Source of the DNA: an uncultured delta proteobacterium
GTDB lineage: Bacteria; Myxococcota_A; Polyangia; Haliangiales; Haliangiaceae
Reading direction: 5' to 3'
DNA length: 64,000 nt
NCBI GenBank assembly: GCA_900696455.1
Contig: CAADGB010000279.1
Coordinates: 1 to 64,000 of the forward strand
Part shown: in pieces, positions 7,204-22,098 of the stretch
Position numbering within the stretch: the first letter of the stretch is position 1
How the letters are laid out: each line of letters opens with the position of its first letter
Translations under genes and position numbers: made by a program
The notes under the pieces: generated by a model
What the model was told of the DNA's origin: nothing
What the model saw: only the letters and a program-made list of their open reading frames with translations
Database searches by the model: none

Positions 7204-10083
7204 TCAGGGGCTCCGTGCAGGCAGGGTGAGCGGCGTCTGGAACGAGATCTTCATCATGCCGGAGGGCGGGGTCACGGCGCCTGCAGCGTTGCGCACCACG
7301 CACCGGCCGACCGATCCCCCCCCTGATGCGATGGGGCTGGGATTCACCAGCACGGCATTGCCTGCGGACGCCGATTCGGTCCCTCCAGCGCCGCTCGTTC
7401 CGCAGCCGGTGCAGGTCACCGCGGGCGCTGGCGTCGTGCCGGCGACCGGCCCCTCGACCCCCGCCTGCCGGACCATGTTCGAGTCGCTCGCGCCGCCGCT
7501 TCCACCTCGGCCGGCGATGACGGCGCCGGCGGTGAACTGGGTCGACGGGGCCTCGATGAGCACCCCGCCGCCCGCGCCACCCCCGGTGCCGAACCAGCCG
7601 AAGAAGATGATGAGTTCGCCAGCGCCGCCGCTGACGTTGAGCAGCGACGTCGAGGCCATCGCGACCCGCGTCCGGCTGACCAGCTGGATCGCGCCGCCAC
7701 CATTGTTCTGGTAGCCGCCGCCGCCGCCGCCCTCGAGCGGGCTGAGCCCGACGGAGGTGATGGGCATGCCTCCGGTCGCGGCGGCGATGCTGCCGCGTCC
7801 GCCCGCGAACGCGTTGCCTCCGCCACCAAACGCGCCACTTCCTGACGACTGACCCTCGGACGACGATCGGACCGAGTGCCCGGGACCGGGCCGGCTCGGT
7901 GGGTTGAGGCTCTCGCCGGCGACCGGCGACAGGTCGATGCTGCCGGCCAGGTAGATGTCGAAGTGAGAGGTGATGGCGAGGGCGCGCGTGCCGCGGACCT
8001 CGATGTTGCGCCCGGCGAGGAGCTTGAACGTGCGCACCTTGAGGACGAGGATCTCCGGCGCGCCGCTCTGGGTGATCACCTGGGCCGGCACCGTCAGCAG
8101 GCTGCCGTCGGGGTCCACGATCTGGGTGGTGCCCGAGGTCGAGTTGTAGTTGCTGGTGTCGATGATCACGTTGCCGGCGATCGCGGGGTTGACGGGGAGG
8201 CTGCCGTCGAGGCCGGCCGGGCTGGTCTGGGCCGCGTCGAGCGCCGCGTTGAGGCCGTTCGAGGCGTCGATGTCCGCGCACCGCGGCTGGGTGGCGTGGC
8301 AGCCCATCGGGCACTGGTAGTCGTTCATCGTGATCGTGACGGGGCCGCCCGACGCGCTGCCGTTGGGGATCGCGTACGAGACGAAGTCCCCGGTGGCGTC
8401 GCACTGGGTGAAGCGGCCGACGCTGCAGGTCTGGGTGCTGCGGGCGCAGCGGTCGAAGGTGGCGGTGACGGTCACCGCCGCGGTCACGGTCGTCGTGCAT
8501 GTGCCCGTGCCCGAACAGCCGCCGCCCGACCAGCCATGGAACACCGAGCCGCCGGTGGGGCTGGCCGCCAGCGTGACCATGGTGCCGTCCGTGACCAGCT
8601 CCGAGCAATCGGTGCCGCAGTCGATCGCGCCGGCCGGCGACGTCGAGGTCACGGTCCCGGTCCCGAGCCCGGCCCGGCTGACCATCAGGGTGTAGCGCTG
8701 GAGGAACGTCGCCGTGACGCTGCGCGCCGCCGACATCGTGACGGTACACGACCCCGTGCCGGCGCAGCCGCTGCCCGACCAGCCGGCGAAGACCACGCCG
8801 CCGCTGGTGCTGGCGGTGAGGGTCACCATCGTGCCGGCGTCGTACAGGTGGTCGCAGTCGGCGCCGCAGTCGACGCCGCCGGGCGACGAGGTCACCGTGC
8901 CCAGGCTCGCCCCGCTGCCGGCGCGGGTGACGGTGAGCAGGTACTGGTTGCGCGTGAACGCCGCGCTGACGCTGCGGGCGGCGGTCATCGCGACCACGCA
9001 CGCGCCGGTGCCGCCGCAGCCCGAGCCCGACCACCCCGCGAACGTCGACGTGCCGTCGGCGGTCGCGGTCAGGGTGACGTCGGTGCCGTGGTCGTACGGC
9101 TCGTCGCAGTCGACGCCGCAGTTGATGCCGGCCGGGTTCGAGGTCACGACGCCGCCGCCGGTGCCGGTGCGGGCCGCGGTCAGGGTGTGTCGCCGCAGGT
9201 TGAAGGTGGCGGCGACCGACACCACCGCGTTGATCGTGACGGCGCACGAGCCGGTGCCGGTACATGCCCCGCTCCAGCCGGCGAAGACCGAGTCGGCCGC
9301 CGGCGTCGCGGTGAGGGTGACCATGGTGCCGCCGCTGTAGACCTGATCGCAGTCGGTGCCGCAGTTGATGCCGGCCGGCGTCGAGGTCACCGTGCCCGAC
9401 CCGTTGCCGTTCCTGGCGACGGTGAGCGTGTAGTCGAGGGCGAACGGCGCGTCGATCACCGCGGCCTGTGTGATGGTGAAGCTGCACGGGCTCGTCCCGG
9501 TGCACCCGGCATCGTTCCAGCCGGCGAACACCGAGGGCGGCGTCGGGGTCGCGGTCAGGGTCAGCGCCGTGCCGTGGTCGAGCGTGGCCTGGCAGGTCCC
9601 GGGACAGCTGATCCCGCCGACGTTCGAGGTCACGGACCCGACCCCGTTGCCACCCGGGACGACCGTGACGGTGTGCCGGCGAATGTCGAACGTCGCCTGG
9701 ATCGTGGTGTCGCTGTCGAGCGTGAACGAGCAGTTCGGTGCCGTATCGTTACAGACCCCGGACCAGCCCGAGAACAGCGCGCTGCCGCCTGGCGTGGCCG
9801 TGAGCGTCACGAGGGTGCCGGGGGGGAACGCGGCGGAGCAGGTCGTCCCGCAGTCGATCATCGACGCGCCGACGGTGTTCGACGTGACCGAGCCCGTCGA
9901 GGTCCCGGTGCGTACGACTGTCAACGTCACCATCGGCGGACCGTCGGTCGCGGCGTCCTGCGGACCGTCGGTCGCGGCGTCGGTCTCGGCGGCGTCGTCG
10001 CCCGAGTCGGGCGGACCGCCCGGGACCTCCCACTGGCACGCGGGGAGGGTGGCGAGCGCGAACAGCGCGAGGCATCTCGACAT
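7204..10083 (-). CDS. Surface lipoprotein with six Cys-bearing InlB B-like repeats
   Basis: The 959-residue product starts at ATG 10083 with a lipoprotein signal (LFALATLPAC). After an Asp/Ala-rich linker come six tandem repeats of about 80 residues, between about residues 50 and 540. Each follows the pattern LTV-x-GTVTS-x-DCG-x-C-x-G-x-VTLTATP-x-FxGWSG-x-C-x-T-x-C-x-V-x-ATF, the bacterial repeat domain related to the internalin B-repeat (GWSG signature). Four Cys per repeat suggest two disulfides each. A Cys-rich spacer and a Gly-rich region (GGGGGYQNNGG, GGGAGGG) follow, with parallel-beta-like character. Likely a surface or matrix protein; the ligand is unknown. It converges with the 6267 gene. 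Confidence 0.82.
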   Translation of the reverse strand: MSRCLALFALATLPACQWEVPGGPPDSGDDAAETDAATDGPQDAATDGPPMVTLTVVRTGTSTGSVTSNTVGASMIDCGTTCSAAFPPGTLVTLTATPGGSALFSGWSGVCNDTAPNCSFTLDSDTTIQATFDIRRHTVTVVPGGNGVGSVTSNVGGISCPGTCQATLDHGTALTLTATPTPPSVFAGWNDAGCTGTSPCSFTITQAAVIDAPFALDYTLTVARNGNGSGTVTSTPAGINCGTDCDQVYSGGTMVTLTATPAADSVFAGWSGACTGTGSCAVTINAVVSVAATFNLRRHTLTAARTGTGGGVVTSNPAGINCGVDCDEPYDHGTDVTLTATADGTSTFAGWSGSGCGGTGACVVAMTAARSVSAAFTRNQYLLTVTRAGSGASLGTVTSSPGGVDCGADCDHLYDAGTMVTLTASTSGGVVFAGWSGSGCAGTGSCTVTMSAARSVTATFLQRYTLMVSRAGLGTGTVTSTSPAGAIDCGTDCSELVTDGTMVTLAASPTGGSVFHGWSGGGCSGTGTCTTTVTAAVTVTATFDRCARSTQTCSVGRFTQCDATGDFVSYAIPNGSASGGPVTITMNDYQCPMGCHATQPRCADIDASNGLNAALDAAQTSPAGLDGSLPVNPAIAGNVIIDTSNYNSTSGTTQIVDPDGSLLTVPAQVITQSGAPEILVLKVRTFKLLAGRNIEVRGTRALAITSHFDIYLAGSIDLSPVAGESLNPPSRPGPGHSVRSSSEGQSSGSGAFGGGGNAFAGGRGSIAAATGGMPITSVGLSPLEGGGGGGYQNNGGGAIQLVSRTRVAMASTSLLNVSGGAGELIIFFGWFGTGGGAGGGVLIEAPSTQFTAGAVIAGRGGSGGASDSNMVRQAGVEGPVAGTTPAPAVTCTGCGTSGAGGTESASAGNAVLVNPSPIASGGGSVGRCVVRNAAGAVTPPSGMMKISFQTPLTLPARSP

Positions 10084-10255
10084 GGTGATCGACCGTACCG
10101 CATGGTCGGTGGATTTCGGAAGCCGCGAGGGGACGGATGGGCAGGTGTGGGCGTTCATGGGTCGAGGTATCGGGTGGGGCAGACGGATGTTGCGAGGCCG
10201 TCGCAGGTAGCGAAAGATGAAGCGAAAGTCGCCGCGACGGTTCGACTGTGCCCCC

Positions 10256-10290
10256 AAAAACACGAACGCCGCGGACTCCATCCGCGGCGT
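10256..10290 (-). terminator. Rho-independent terminator for the lipoprotein gene at 10316
   Basis: Read on the minus strand, a perfect 10-bp stem ACGCCGCGGA/TCCGCGGCGT (10281-10290 with 10266-10275) closes a five-base loop. It is followed by TCGTGTTTTTGG, whose T run is at 10256-10260. It lies 26 bases past the stop of the minus-strand gene ending at 10316, so it terminates that gene and separates it from the gene starting at 10083. Confidence 0.8.
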
Positions 10291-10315
10291 CGGTCGAACT
10301 CGGGAGGTGGACGCG

Positions 10316-11575
10316 TCAGGGAGGGGTCGTGAAGCCCACGATCGCGTGGCCACCGAGCACGGTCGCCGGCGGATCGAGCGCGAGGATCGCGGACCGGATC
10401 ACCGTGGTCTGGATCCGCTCGATATCCGAGTCGATGAAGGCCGCCATGTAGGCCGCAGGAATCGTGATCGAGGTGACTCCGCCGATCGCCGCGCACCGTA
10501 CCTGCTTGCGCTTGGTGGTCGGCGCGGGGAAATCGAACGGGCTCGCACCCGGGGCGGTGTCGGTGCTGATGATGTTGACGAGCATGCCCATGGCGCTACC
10601 GCTTCCACACGAGCCGGCGTCGCAGGCGATGGTCAGAGCGGCGGCCGTCCCCGTGGTCGGGATCGCGTTGAGCGCCTGCGTGGCCGCCGTGGTCAGCGCG
10701 AAGTCGTCGGCGACCGAAGGGTTCGAGACTGTGAAGGACTCGACGTGGTTACCGCCGCCCATGGTGTGCACCACGCTGATGGCGTTGTCATCGAGGATGA
10801 ACCCGGGGTTCGGCGCACCGGGGATCGGTCCGACGCCAGCGATGTTCACATGCAGCGCGGCTGCCGGGAGCGTCTCGACGACGGCGGCCGGGTTGCCGTA
10901 GGCGATCTGGTTCGCCGCCAGCGGTGTCCCGACGTGGACGATCGGGAACACGCCGTTGTTGGCGGCGTTGGTCGCGCCGGCGATTCGCACGTACCGACCG
11001 GCCGAGTTGGCCACGGTGAACGTGTTGTCCGTGTCGGTCAGGATCGCGGCGCCCGCCAGCGGACCGGCGCCGAGCGCGATCACGCCGCCGGTGCTCGCGG
11101 TGCTCGTGTCCGGGCAAGTGTACCCGACCGTGGCGGTGAACGTGCAGGGCGGGAAGGCTGCTTGCGACGCGCCGCCAGTCAACGTGATCGCCACGGGCCC
11201 CTCGTCGCTGCCGATCTGGGCGGCGAGTTGCGCAGGAGTGAACTCCCACAGCTTGCAGCCCGTAGGCGCCCCGGGGGCCTCCTCCATGAGCGGAGGCACC
11301 AGGAGCGTGCGATCGACGAACGCGATGCCGACTTGCGGCCCCTGTCCGAAGAACGTGCCGCTCGTGCCGGGGTTGAGGAGCTTGGCCTCCATCACCGTCA
11401 CGGTGCCGGTGTGCGTGGCGACCCGGGCGTCGATGCCGGCGTCGGTCGGCTGGGCGTCGATCGACGGCGCGTCGATCTGCACGGCGTCGTGGTCGTGGTC
11501 ATCGTCGCCGGGCAGGTTGTCGCCACAGGCGGCAGCGGCGCCGAGGGCGCACACAAGCAAGACGAAGCGCTTCAT
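10316..11575 (-). CDS. Lipoprotein of unknown function
   Basis: ATG 11575 has a good GGAGG site 8 bases upstream. The 419-residue product begins with a lipoprotein signal (MKRFVLLVCALGAAAAC) and an Asp/His-rich linker (DDDHDHDA) that could bind metal. The mature part is Ala/Thr/Gly-rich beta-type sequence with scattered Cys (PPCTFTATVGYTC; IACDAGSC). I recognise no domain. The linker style (DAxxxDAQPTDAGIDA) is common in myxobacterial lipoproteins and also occurs in the 10083 gene. A terminator follows it directly, so it is probably a single-gene unit. Confidence 0.78.
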   Translation of the reverse strand: MKRFVLLVCALGAAAACGDNLPGDDDHDHDAVQIDAPSIDAQPTDAGIDARVATHTGTVTVMEAKLLNPGTSGTFFGQGPQVGIAFVDRTLLVPPLMEEAPGAPTGCKLWEFTPAQLAAQIGSDEGPVAITLTGGASQAAFPPCTFTATVGYTCPDTSTASTGGVIALGAGPLAGAAILTDTDNTFTVANSAGRYVRIAGATNAANNGVFPIVHVGTPLAANQIAYGNPAAVVETLPAAALHVNIAGVGPIPGAPNPGFILDDNAISVVHTMGGGNHVESFTVSNPSVADDFALTTAATQALNAIPTTGTAAALTIACDAGSCGSGSAMGMLVNIISTDTAPGASPFDFPAPTTKRKQVRCAAIGGVTSITIPAAYMAAFIDSDIERIQTTVIRSAILALDPPATVLGGHAIVGFTTPP

Positions 11576-11839
11576 GATCTGGTTCCTCCAAGAGTTCAGG
11601 CGCCGTGGCGACGGGACCGGTCCCGTCGGGCCTGGACGGCCCCTCTCCGTTCCTGTGGCCACTCTACGCCAAGTCCCCGGCGGAATGCCAAACCCGCGCC
11701 TTCAAATGTGATCCCCGCCCGGCGGGCGAGCTGACCCTCCGACAGGTCAGGCCGCCGGCGACGGCGCCTCGGCTGCGACCCGCGCCGGCCCGGTCGGCCC
11801 AGCCCCTGCCGCCACCCGCGCTGGCCAGCCCACTGCCTG

Positions 11840-14590
11840 CTACCGCGGTCGGCGCAGCACGAGCTGATCGCGGCTGGTCAGCCGGTAACCACCCCGGTCG
11901 TTGTCGGCGTCGAGCGAGAGCCCGGTGTCCTTGAGGAGCTGGCGCAGGCGGGAGACGTTGACGAACAGCGGGTTGTCGTGGCGCAGGGGGTCGTACTCCT
12001 GGCCCCAGGCCGCCCGCGTCAGGTCGTCCTTGGACAGGGTCTCGGCCGGGCGCTCCGCCAGGGCGTACAGGAGCTTGCGCAGGACCGGGCGGGTGCCGAG
12101 CGACAGGACCCTGGCCCCGGCCACGACCTCGTGGCGCGCGGTGTCGATGACCACCGGCGGCGCCGCCCGCCCGGGCTCGACATCGATCACGGCGAGGAGC
12201 GCGTCGAGCAGGTCGGCGTCGGCCGAGGCCAGGGCTCGTGCGGCCTTCGCCCGCGCCGCCGGCCACGCCGCCGCCTGGCCGGCGCGCCGCCCCACCAGGC
12301 CGCGCGCCAGGTGCGCCAGCGCCAGCTCGACGTGGTAGCCGGGGCGATCCTCGGCCTGGGCGTCGCCACCGCCGTGGCGGCCGCTGTCCCCGATCTCGGG
12401 ATCGTCACCCAGCGCGCGTGCCACGCCCGTGTCATCGCCGCGCAGCGCCGCGGCGATGGCCTGGAACGCGCGGGTGCGGACGCTGGGGCTGGGCGGGCCG
12501 GCCTCGTCGCGCACCGCCATCGCCAGCCGCGTCACCGGATCGTCCGCGGCCGCGTTGTGGGCGGCGCGCGCCAGCACCGGCGCGCCCAGGGCGCGCGCCC
12601 GGTCGGCGACCGAGGCCAGGACCGCGCGCGCCTCGACCCGCCGCCCCAGCACGTGCAGGATGCGGCCGGTGAAGACCGAGGTCCACAGGACGCCGAGGAC
12701 GTAGCCGGCCTCCTCGGCGCGGGCGGTCAGCGCGCGCAGCGCGGCCAGCGCGGCCAGGCGATCGCCGGCCTCCCACTGCCGCAGGCCGTGCAGGGCCTCG
12801 GCGTGGATCTGCGACAGCGGATCGACGTGGCCGGCCAGCGCCTGCTCCATGACCGACAGGGCGCGGGCGCTGTCGGCGGGCGTGGTCGCGACGTCGTAGG
12901 CGCCGAAGGCCAGGGCGCCCAGGGCGGCGGCGCGGTAACCGTGGGCGGCCGGCGCGCGGTTGTCGCTGGTGGGAGCGCCGCGGCGCTCGCCGCCGACGGC
13001 GTATCGATCGAGCCACGCGAAGTAGGTCGCGGTCGCCCACAGGAGCGCGCGGCCCGCGCCCTGGGCGCCGGCGGTGGCGGCGGCGAGCTGGTCGAGGGCG
13101 GCGGCGGGGGCCTCGGTGTGGAAGCGGACCGCGGCGTCGAGCGCGGCGACGTTGGCCTTGCCGAGCGGCGGCAGCGCCGCGTCGGCGGCGGCGCGGGCCA
13201 GCGCGGCGCGGGCGTCGGTGAAGCGGCCGGCGAGCAGCGCCAGGGTCGCCAGCGGCAGGAGCACCGCGCCCGACGGCGGCCGCGCCGTCAGGGCGTCGCG
13301 CAGCGCCCGCTCGCCGGCCTCGACGTCGACCAGGCGGACCAGGGCGCGGGCGTGGAGCGCCGCGACCTCGGCGTCGCGCAGCGTCGGCGGCAGGGCGAGG
13401 GCGATCGCCGCCAGCTCGCGCGACGCGCCCTGGTTGAGCAGGTCGCTGGCGCGGGCGACCAGGTGATCGCGGGCGTCGCGGGGTAGCCCGGCGTCGAGCC
13501 AGTGCTGGGCGACCGCGGTGATCGCGGCGACCGTCCGCTCTCCGGACAAGGCGTGGGCCAGGGCCGCCGCCAGCTCGGCGCGAGTGGCCGGCGGCAGGGT
13601 GGCCAGGGCGGCGTCGCGCACCAGCTCGTGCAGGAGCGGCCGGCCCTCGCCGTCGAGGTCGACCAGGAGCGCGCGCCGCAGGTCGGTGAGCGCCGCCCGC
13701 GGCTCGCCGCCGTGGACCGCGGCCAGGGCCTCGCCGCCGAGCGGCACCTTCGCCACCGCGATCGCGCCCAGCAGCCGCGCCCGGTCGGGCGCGAGCTGGG
13801 CCACCGCCGCCGCCAGCGGATCGGGGCCGCCGGGATCGCCGGCGTGGCGGCGCCGCAGCAGGAACGGGTTGCCGCCGGTGGCGTCGAACGCGCGCTGGAA
13901 GCCGGCGGTGGGGCCGCGCAGCTCGTCGAGGGCCACCCACAGCTCGCGCGCGGCGCGCGCCGGCAGGCCGCCGAGGTGGATCTCGACCCGGTCGTAGCCC
14001 TGCGCCGACGCCGGGCGCTCGCGCGAGGTGGCGAGCAGGCGGCCGCGCGCCAGGTGGGCGCCGAGCTCGCTCAGGAGCCAGGCCTGCTCGGCGTCGCGCA
14101 GGACGTGGAGATCGTCGACGACGGCGAGGGCGCCAGCGGCGTCGAGGGCGCGGGCCAGCGCCGCCGCCCGCTCGTCGTCGGTGCGCAGCTCGGTGACCGC
14201 GCCCAGGGCGCGGCGCAGCTCGTCGAGGAGCGCGCTCGGCCCGGCGGCCGTGGCCCGGGCGTGGACCACCGGCCCCGCCCACGCCGCCGCCACCGCGTAG
14301 GCCAGGCTCGACTTGCCGACCCCGGCCAGCCCGCACACCACCGCCACCGGCACCCGGGCCAGGCCGCGCTCGAGCTGAGCCTGCTCGCGGTCGCGGCCGA
14401 CGAACACCGCCGGCGGCCGCGGCGGCGGCGCGGGCTGGGGCTGCGCGCGGGCCTTCGATCTGGCGCTCGCGGCCGCGCGCGTCCGCGTCGTCGTCGGGCT
14501 CGCGCCGGTCTTCGACGCACGCGACGACGTGCGCGCGGGGCGCGCCGCCCGGGGCGGGCGCGGAGGTCTCTTCGCGGCGCGGCTCTTCAC
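11840..14590 (-). CDS. STAND-type ATPase regulator with C-terminal winged-helix domain
   Basis: A 916-residue protein from GTG 14590. Residues 1-60 form a Lys/Arg/Pro-rich basic tail. A STAND/AAA ATPase follows: VFVGRDREQ at 62-70, Walker [10 protein letters not shown] at about 87-95, and Walker [12 protein letters not shown]. Next comes a long array of helical TPR-like repeats to about residue 800. The last 100 residues have the OmpR/PhoB winged-helix pattern ([39 protein letters not shown]). The order is the reverse of SARP-type activators, where the DNA-binding domain is N-terminal. It probably acts as an ATP-switched transcription regulator. Target unknown. About 260 empty bases separate it from the 11575 gene. 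Confidence 0.83.
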   Translation of the reverse strand: MKSRAAKRPPRPPRAARPARTSSRASKTGASPTTTRTRAAASARSKARAQPQPAPPPRPPAVFVGRDREQAQLERGLARVPVAVVCGLAGVGKSSLAYAVAAAWAGPVVHARATAAGPSALLDELRRALGAVTELRTDDERAAALARALDAAGALAVVDDLHVLRDAEQAWLLSELGAHLARGRLLATSRERPASAQGYDRVEIHLGGLPARAARELWVALDELRGPTAGFQRAFDATGGNPFLLRRRHAGDPGGPDPLAAAVAQLAPDRARLLGAIAVAKVPLGGEALAAVHGGEPRAALTDLRRALLVDLDGEGRPLLHELVRDAALATLPPATRAELAAALAHALSGERTVAAITAVAQHWLDAGLPRDARDHLVARASDLLNQGASRELAAIALALPPTLRDAEVAALHARALVRLVDVEAGERALRDALTARPPSGAVLLPLATLALLAGRFTDARAALARAAADAALPPLGKANVAALDAAVRFHTEAPAAALDQLAAATAGAQGAGRALLWATATYFAWLDRYAVGGERRGAPTSDNRAPAAHGYRAAALGALAFGAYDVATTPADSARALSVMEQALAGHVDPLSQIHAEALHGLRQWEAGDRLAALAALRALTARAEEAGYVLGVLWTSVFTGRILHVLGRRVEARAVLASVADRARALGAPVLARAAHNAAADDPVTRLAMAVRDEAGPPSPSVRTRAFQAIAAALRGDDTGVARALGDDPEIGDSGRHGGGDAQAEDRPGYHVELALAHLARGLVGRRAGQAAAWPAARAKAARALASADADLLDALLAVIDVEPGRAAPPVVIDTARHEVVAGARVLSLGTRPVLRKLLYALAERPAETLSKDDLTRAAWGQEYDPLRHDNPLFVNVSRLRQLLKDTGLSLDADNDRGGYRLTSRDQLVLRRPR

Positions 14591-14791
14591 GCGGGTGCCG
14601 CAGCCTACCTTGGCCCCTGTCGTCGCGACCAGTCGCCGGGACGGCGGCTGCGCCCTGCCCCCCCCGCCTGGTCCCGGCGGCGCCGCGGCCGCGGCTCCCC
14701 GCCGAGCTCGGTGCGCCGGAAGGAACGACGCGCTCCGGTCGATCGGTCGGCGCCGGCCCGGGCCGGCGAGACCGGCGCGTGGCGCCTCGGC

Positions 14792-19356
<4,565 letters not shown>

Positions 19357-19489
19357 GTGTCCTCCTCGGGCCCCGTCGGGCCGGGCGTGGCACGCCCCCC
19401 CCACAGCGGGCGGCGAGCGGCCCAGCGCCCGGGGACGCAAAGGGTTTTTGCCCGCGACGGGGGTGGCGTGGTACAGGGGGTGTCCACGC

Positions 19490-20911
19490 ATGGTCGACAG
19501 GCGATCCAGGGCGCGCAAGAAATCGACCCTCGAGCTGGGCGTCCGCGCCCCGGCTCGCACCGGCTCGCTGCGCCTGTTCGTGCTGCTGGCGGTGATGGTG
19601 CTGGTCAACCTCTACGTCTTCGTGTGGCGCGACGGCACCAGCATCGGCGACGTGCGGCGCAAGGCCCACGACGCCGAGATCGGGCAGCTCGCGCTGGCGA
19701 GCGCCGCCCCGCCGGCGCCGGTGGTCGCGGCCGGCGACGCCGGCGCCGCCGTCGACAGCGGGCGCGGCGGCACGTTCGCGGGCAAGGTCGCCCGCGACGA
19801 GAGCTTCGGCAAGATCCTGCGCAAGAAGGTGGGGCTCGACGCCGGGCCCGCCGACGAGCTCATCCGCGCCGTGGCGCCGGTGTTCGACTTCCGCGGCCTG
19901 CGGGTCGGCCAGGCGTGGCAGGTGGTGGTCGACGACGACGGCAAGATCGACGCCTTCGAGCTCGAGGTCAGCCGCGTCCTCACCATCCGCGCCCGCCGCG
20001 GCGAGGACGGGGCGCTGGTCGCGACCAAGGAGGAGGCGGCGACCCGGGTCGAGGTGCGCGAGGTCGGCGGCCGCATCGACAGCTCGCTCTACGCCGCGAT
20101 CAAGCAGGCCGGCGAGGACACCGCGCTGGTGGCGTTCTTCGTCGACGTCTTCGCCTACGACCTCGACTTCTACAACGACACCCACGCCGGCGACACCTTC
20201 CGGGTGATCGTCGAGGCCGAGTACAAGGACGCCGAGCTCCTGCGCTACCGCCGCATCCTCGCCGCCGAGTACGCCGGCAAGGCCGGCACCTTCCGCGTCT
20301 TCCACTGGAGCCCGCCCGGCGCCGACGGCAAGCGGGCGCGTTACTTCGACGAGCACGGGCAGTCGGTCGAGAAGTCGATGCTCAAGACCCCGCTCAAGTT
20401 CTCGCGCGTCTCGAGCGGCTTCAACCCGCGCCGCATGCACCCGGTGCTGCACACCGTGCGCGGCCACTTCGGGACCGACTTCGCCGCGCCGACCGGCACG
20501 CCGGTGTGGGCCGCCGCCGACGGCGTCATCACCGGCCGCGCCTTCTCGCCGGGGCCCGGCAACATGGTCACGATCCGCCACGACAACGGCTACGTCACGC
20601 TCTACATGCACCTGTCGAAGTTCGCCGCCGGCCAGAAGGTCGGGCAGCGGGTCGCCGCCAAGACCGTCATCGGCTACGTCGGCTCGACCGGGCTGTCGAC
20701 CGGGCCCCACCTCCACTTCGGGGTCAAGAAGAACGGCGCCTACGTCGACTTCGCCAAGCTGGCGCCGACGCGCCACGCCGGCGTGAGCAAGAAGGATCTG
20801 CCGGCGTTCAGGGCCGCGATCGGGCCGGTGAGCGAGCGGCTGGCGGCGATCCCGACGGCGCCCGCGCCGGCCGGCGGCGCGAACGACGCCGTGGCGGCGC
20901 CGGCCCGCTGA
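19490..20911 (+). CDS. Membrane-anchored M23 family metallopeptidase
   Basis: A 473-residue protein. ATG 19490 follows an AGGGGG stretch about 10 bases upstream. A single transmembrane helix ([18 protein letters not shown]) anchors the N-terminus. A mid-region resembling the LysM/OapA-like part of DD-endopeptidases precedes the C-terminal LytM/M23 domain. In that domain [16 protein letters not shown] supplies the His-x(n)-Asp zinc ligands and GPHLHFGV the HxH motif, so it is predicted active on peptidoglycan cross-bridges or stems. It is divergent from parC, with 133 bases between the starts. Confidence 0.88.
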   Translation: MVDRRSRARKKSTLELGVRAPARTGSLRLFVLLAVMVLVNLYVFVWRDGTSIGDVRRKAHDAEIGQLALASAAPPAPVVAAGDAGAAVDSGRGGTFAGKVARDESFGKILRKKVGLDAGPADELIRAVAPVFDFRGLRVGQAWQVVVDDDGKIDAFELEVSRVLTIRARRGEDGALVATKEEAATRVEVREVGGRIDSSLYAAIKQAGEDTALVAFFVDVFAYDLDFYNDTHAGDTFRVIVEAEYKDAELLRYRRILAAEYAGKAGTFRVFHWSPPGADGKRARYFDEHGQSVEKSMLKTPLKFSRVSSGFNPRRMHPVLHTVRGHFGTDFAAPTGTPVWAAADGVITGRAFSPGPGNMVTIRHDNGYVTLYMHLSKFAAGQKVGQRVAAKTVIGYVGSTGLSTGPHLHFGVKKNGAYVDFAKLAPTRHAGVSKKDLPAFRAAIGPVSERLAAIPTAPAPAGGANDAVAAPAR

Positions 20912-20918
20912 GCCGGGT

Positions 20919-21108
20919 CGGACTCGGACTCGGATCCGGGCTCGGATTCGGACTCGGACTCGGATCCGGGCTCGGATTCGGACTCGGACTCGGACTCGGA
21001 TCCGGACTCGGACTCGGACTCGGATCCGGCCTCGGATTCGGGTACGGACTCGGACTCGGACTCGGACTCGGACTCGGACTCGGATCCGCCCTCGGCCTCG
21101 GCCTCGGG
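20919..21108. repeat. Intergenic hexamer array between convergent genes
   Basis: About 31 units of TCGGAC, TCGGAT, CCGGGC and related hexamers fill almost the whole gap between the M23 peptidase stop (20911) and the stop of the opposing gene (21118). It is clearly outside both genes. GGATCC and GGACTC junctions recur. The unit is the same as in the kinase genes. Confidence 0.88.
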
Positions 21109-21117
21109 CGCCGGTGG

Positions 21118-21942
21118 TCAGCCCGTGGGGCGGCCGAAGATCACGCGGGCGGGCATGAGGCCGGACGAGGCGGTGCCGAACCAGCCGTAGGCCGTGACCT
21201 CGCCGGTGTCGTCGGTGACGAACAGCATCGTGCCGAAGCCGAAGCCGCCGGCGCCGTCGGCGGGGCGGGTGTCGTCCTGGTGGGGCAGGCCGGTGGCGTC
21301 GACGATGCGCACCGCCCAGGCCCCGGGCCAGTCCGGCACCTCGCGGGGCGGGCCGACGACGAAGCCGACGTGGCCGGTGACCGCCGAGGTCGACAGCGGC
21401 GAGCGCAGCCAGGCGAAGGCGTCGCCGGGGCGGGCCTGGCTGACGTGGGGGACGCGCTGCCAGCCGCGGCGGGCGCGCTCGACGGGCGCGGCGTCGATGG
21501 CGCGGTAGAAGTCGCTGGCCACCGGGCGACCGCCGCCGACCGCGCGCAGGGCGCGCGGCGCGGTGCGCTTCATCAGCCAGGCCGCCATGCCCGAGCAGTC
21601 CCACGCGTAGTAGCCGTCGCGTGGGCGGACGACGGTGCGGGCCTGGTAGCGGGTCTCGCGGACCCCTTGATCGAGCTCGCGCAGCAGCTCGATCAGGCGG
21701 GCGCCGGCGGGGGGGGGGGCGTCGGCGGCGGACATCGTCAGCTCGGCGCGCGGCACCGGCGGTGGGACCTCGCCGGGAGCGGGCGCCCCGGTGAGCGGGC
21801 GGGTGGACGCGGAGGCGGGCGTGCCCGACGGGGCGGGAGCCGCGGGGGGCGCGGCGCAGGCCAGGCCGGCGGCCGCGGCCAGGGCGGACGCGGCCAGCGC
21901 GAGCGACACCCGCGGCGCGGGCCGGTCGGTGCGGCGACGCAC
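21118..21942 (-). CDS. Exported NlpC/P60-like cysteine hydrolase
   Basis: GTG 21942 gives a 274-residue product with a signal sequence (VSLALAASALAAAAGLACA). A Pro/Ala-rich linker follows, then a domain with YYAWDCSGMAAWLM (Cys116) and VTGHVGFVVG (His191). This is the Cys-His arrangement of NlpC/P60 and related papain-like peptidoglycan hydrolases. A run of 11 cytosines encodes Pro76-78, just before the catalytic domain. The gene converges with the M23 peptidase, and both would act on the cell wall. The start is uncertain because the ribosome site is weak. Confidence 0.75.
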   Translation of the reverse strand: MRRRTDRPAPRVSLALAASALAAAAGLACAAPPAAPAPSGTPASASTRPLTGAPAPGEVPPPVPRAELTMSAADAPPPAGARLIELLRELDQGVRETRYQARTVVRPRDGYYAWDCSGMAAWLMKRTAPRALRAVGGGRPVASDFYRAIDAAPVERARRGWQRVPHVSQARPGDAFAWLRSPLSTSAVTGHVGFVVGPPREVPDWPGAWAVRIVDATGLPHQDDTRPADGAGGFGFGTMLFVTDDTGEVTAYGWFGTASSGLMPARVIFGRPTG

Positions 21943-22098
21943 GTCGTGGTTCTGACACCGGGGCCCGCGACCGGCAACGGAAACCGGCGATCGGCGCGAC
22001 CGGCCCCGAGATGGGTTGCCGGGGGCCGGGTTCGCGCGCATCCTTGGGGAAGGCCCGTCGGGTCGCGTCGTCTCGCTCGCTCACCGTCGGAGGTTCGC

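Noticed and set aside
7876-10332. A long plus-strand frame opposite the InlB-like repeat gene
   Set aside because: It is Arg/Gly/Ala-rich antisense of high-GC coding sequence with no domain; the minus strand has a lipoprotein signal and clear repeats.
19397-19404. Eight-base C run before the M23 gene as a phase-variable promoter tract
   Set aside because: Runs of 8 C or G occur several times here by chance (for example 7316, 14656); only the 11-base tract in a coding region was kept.
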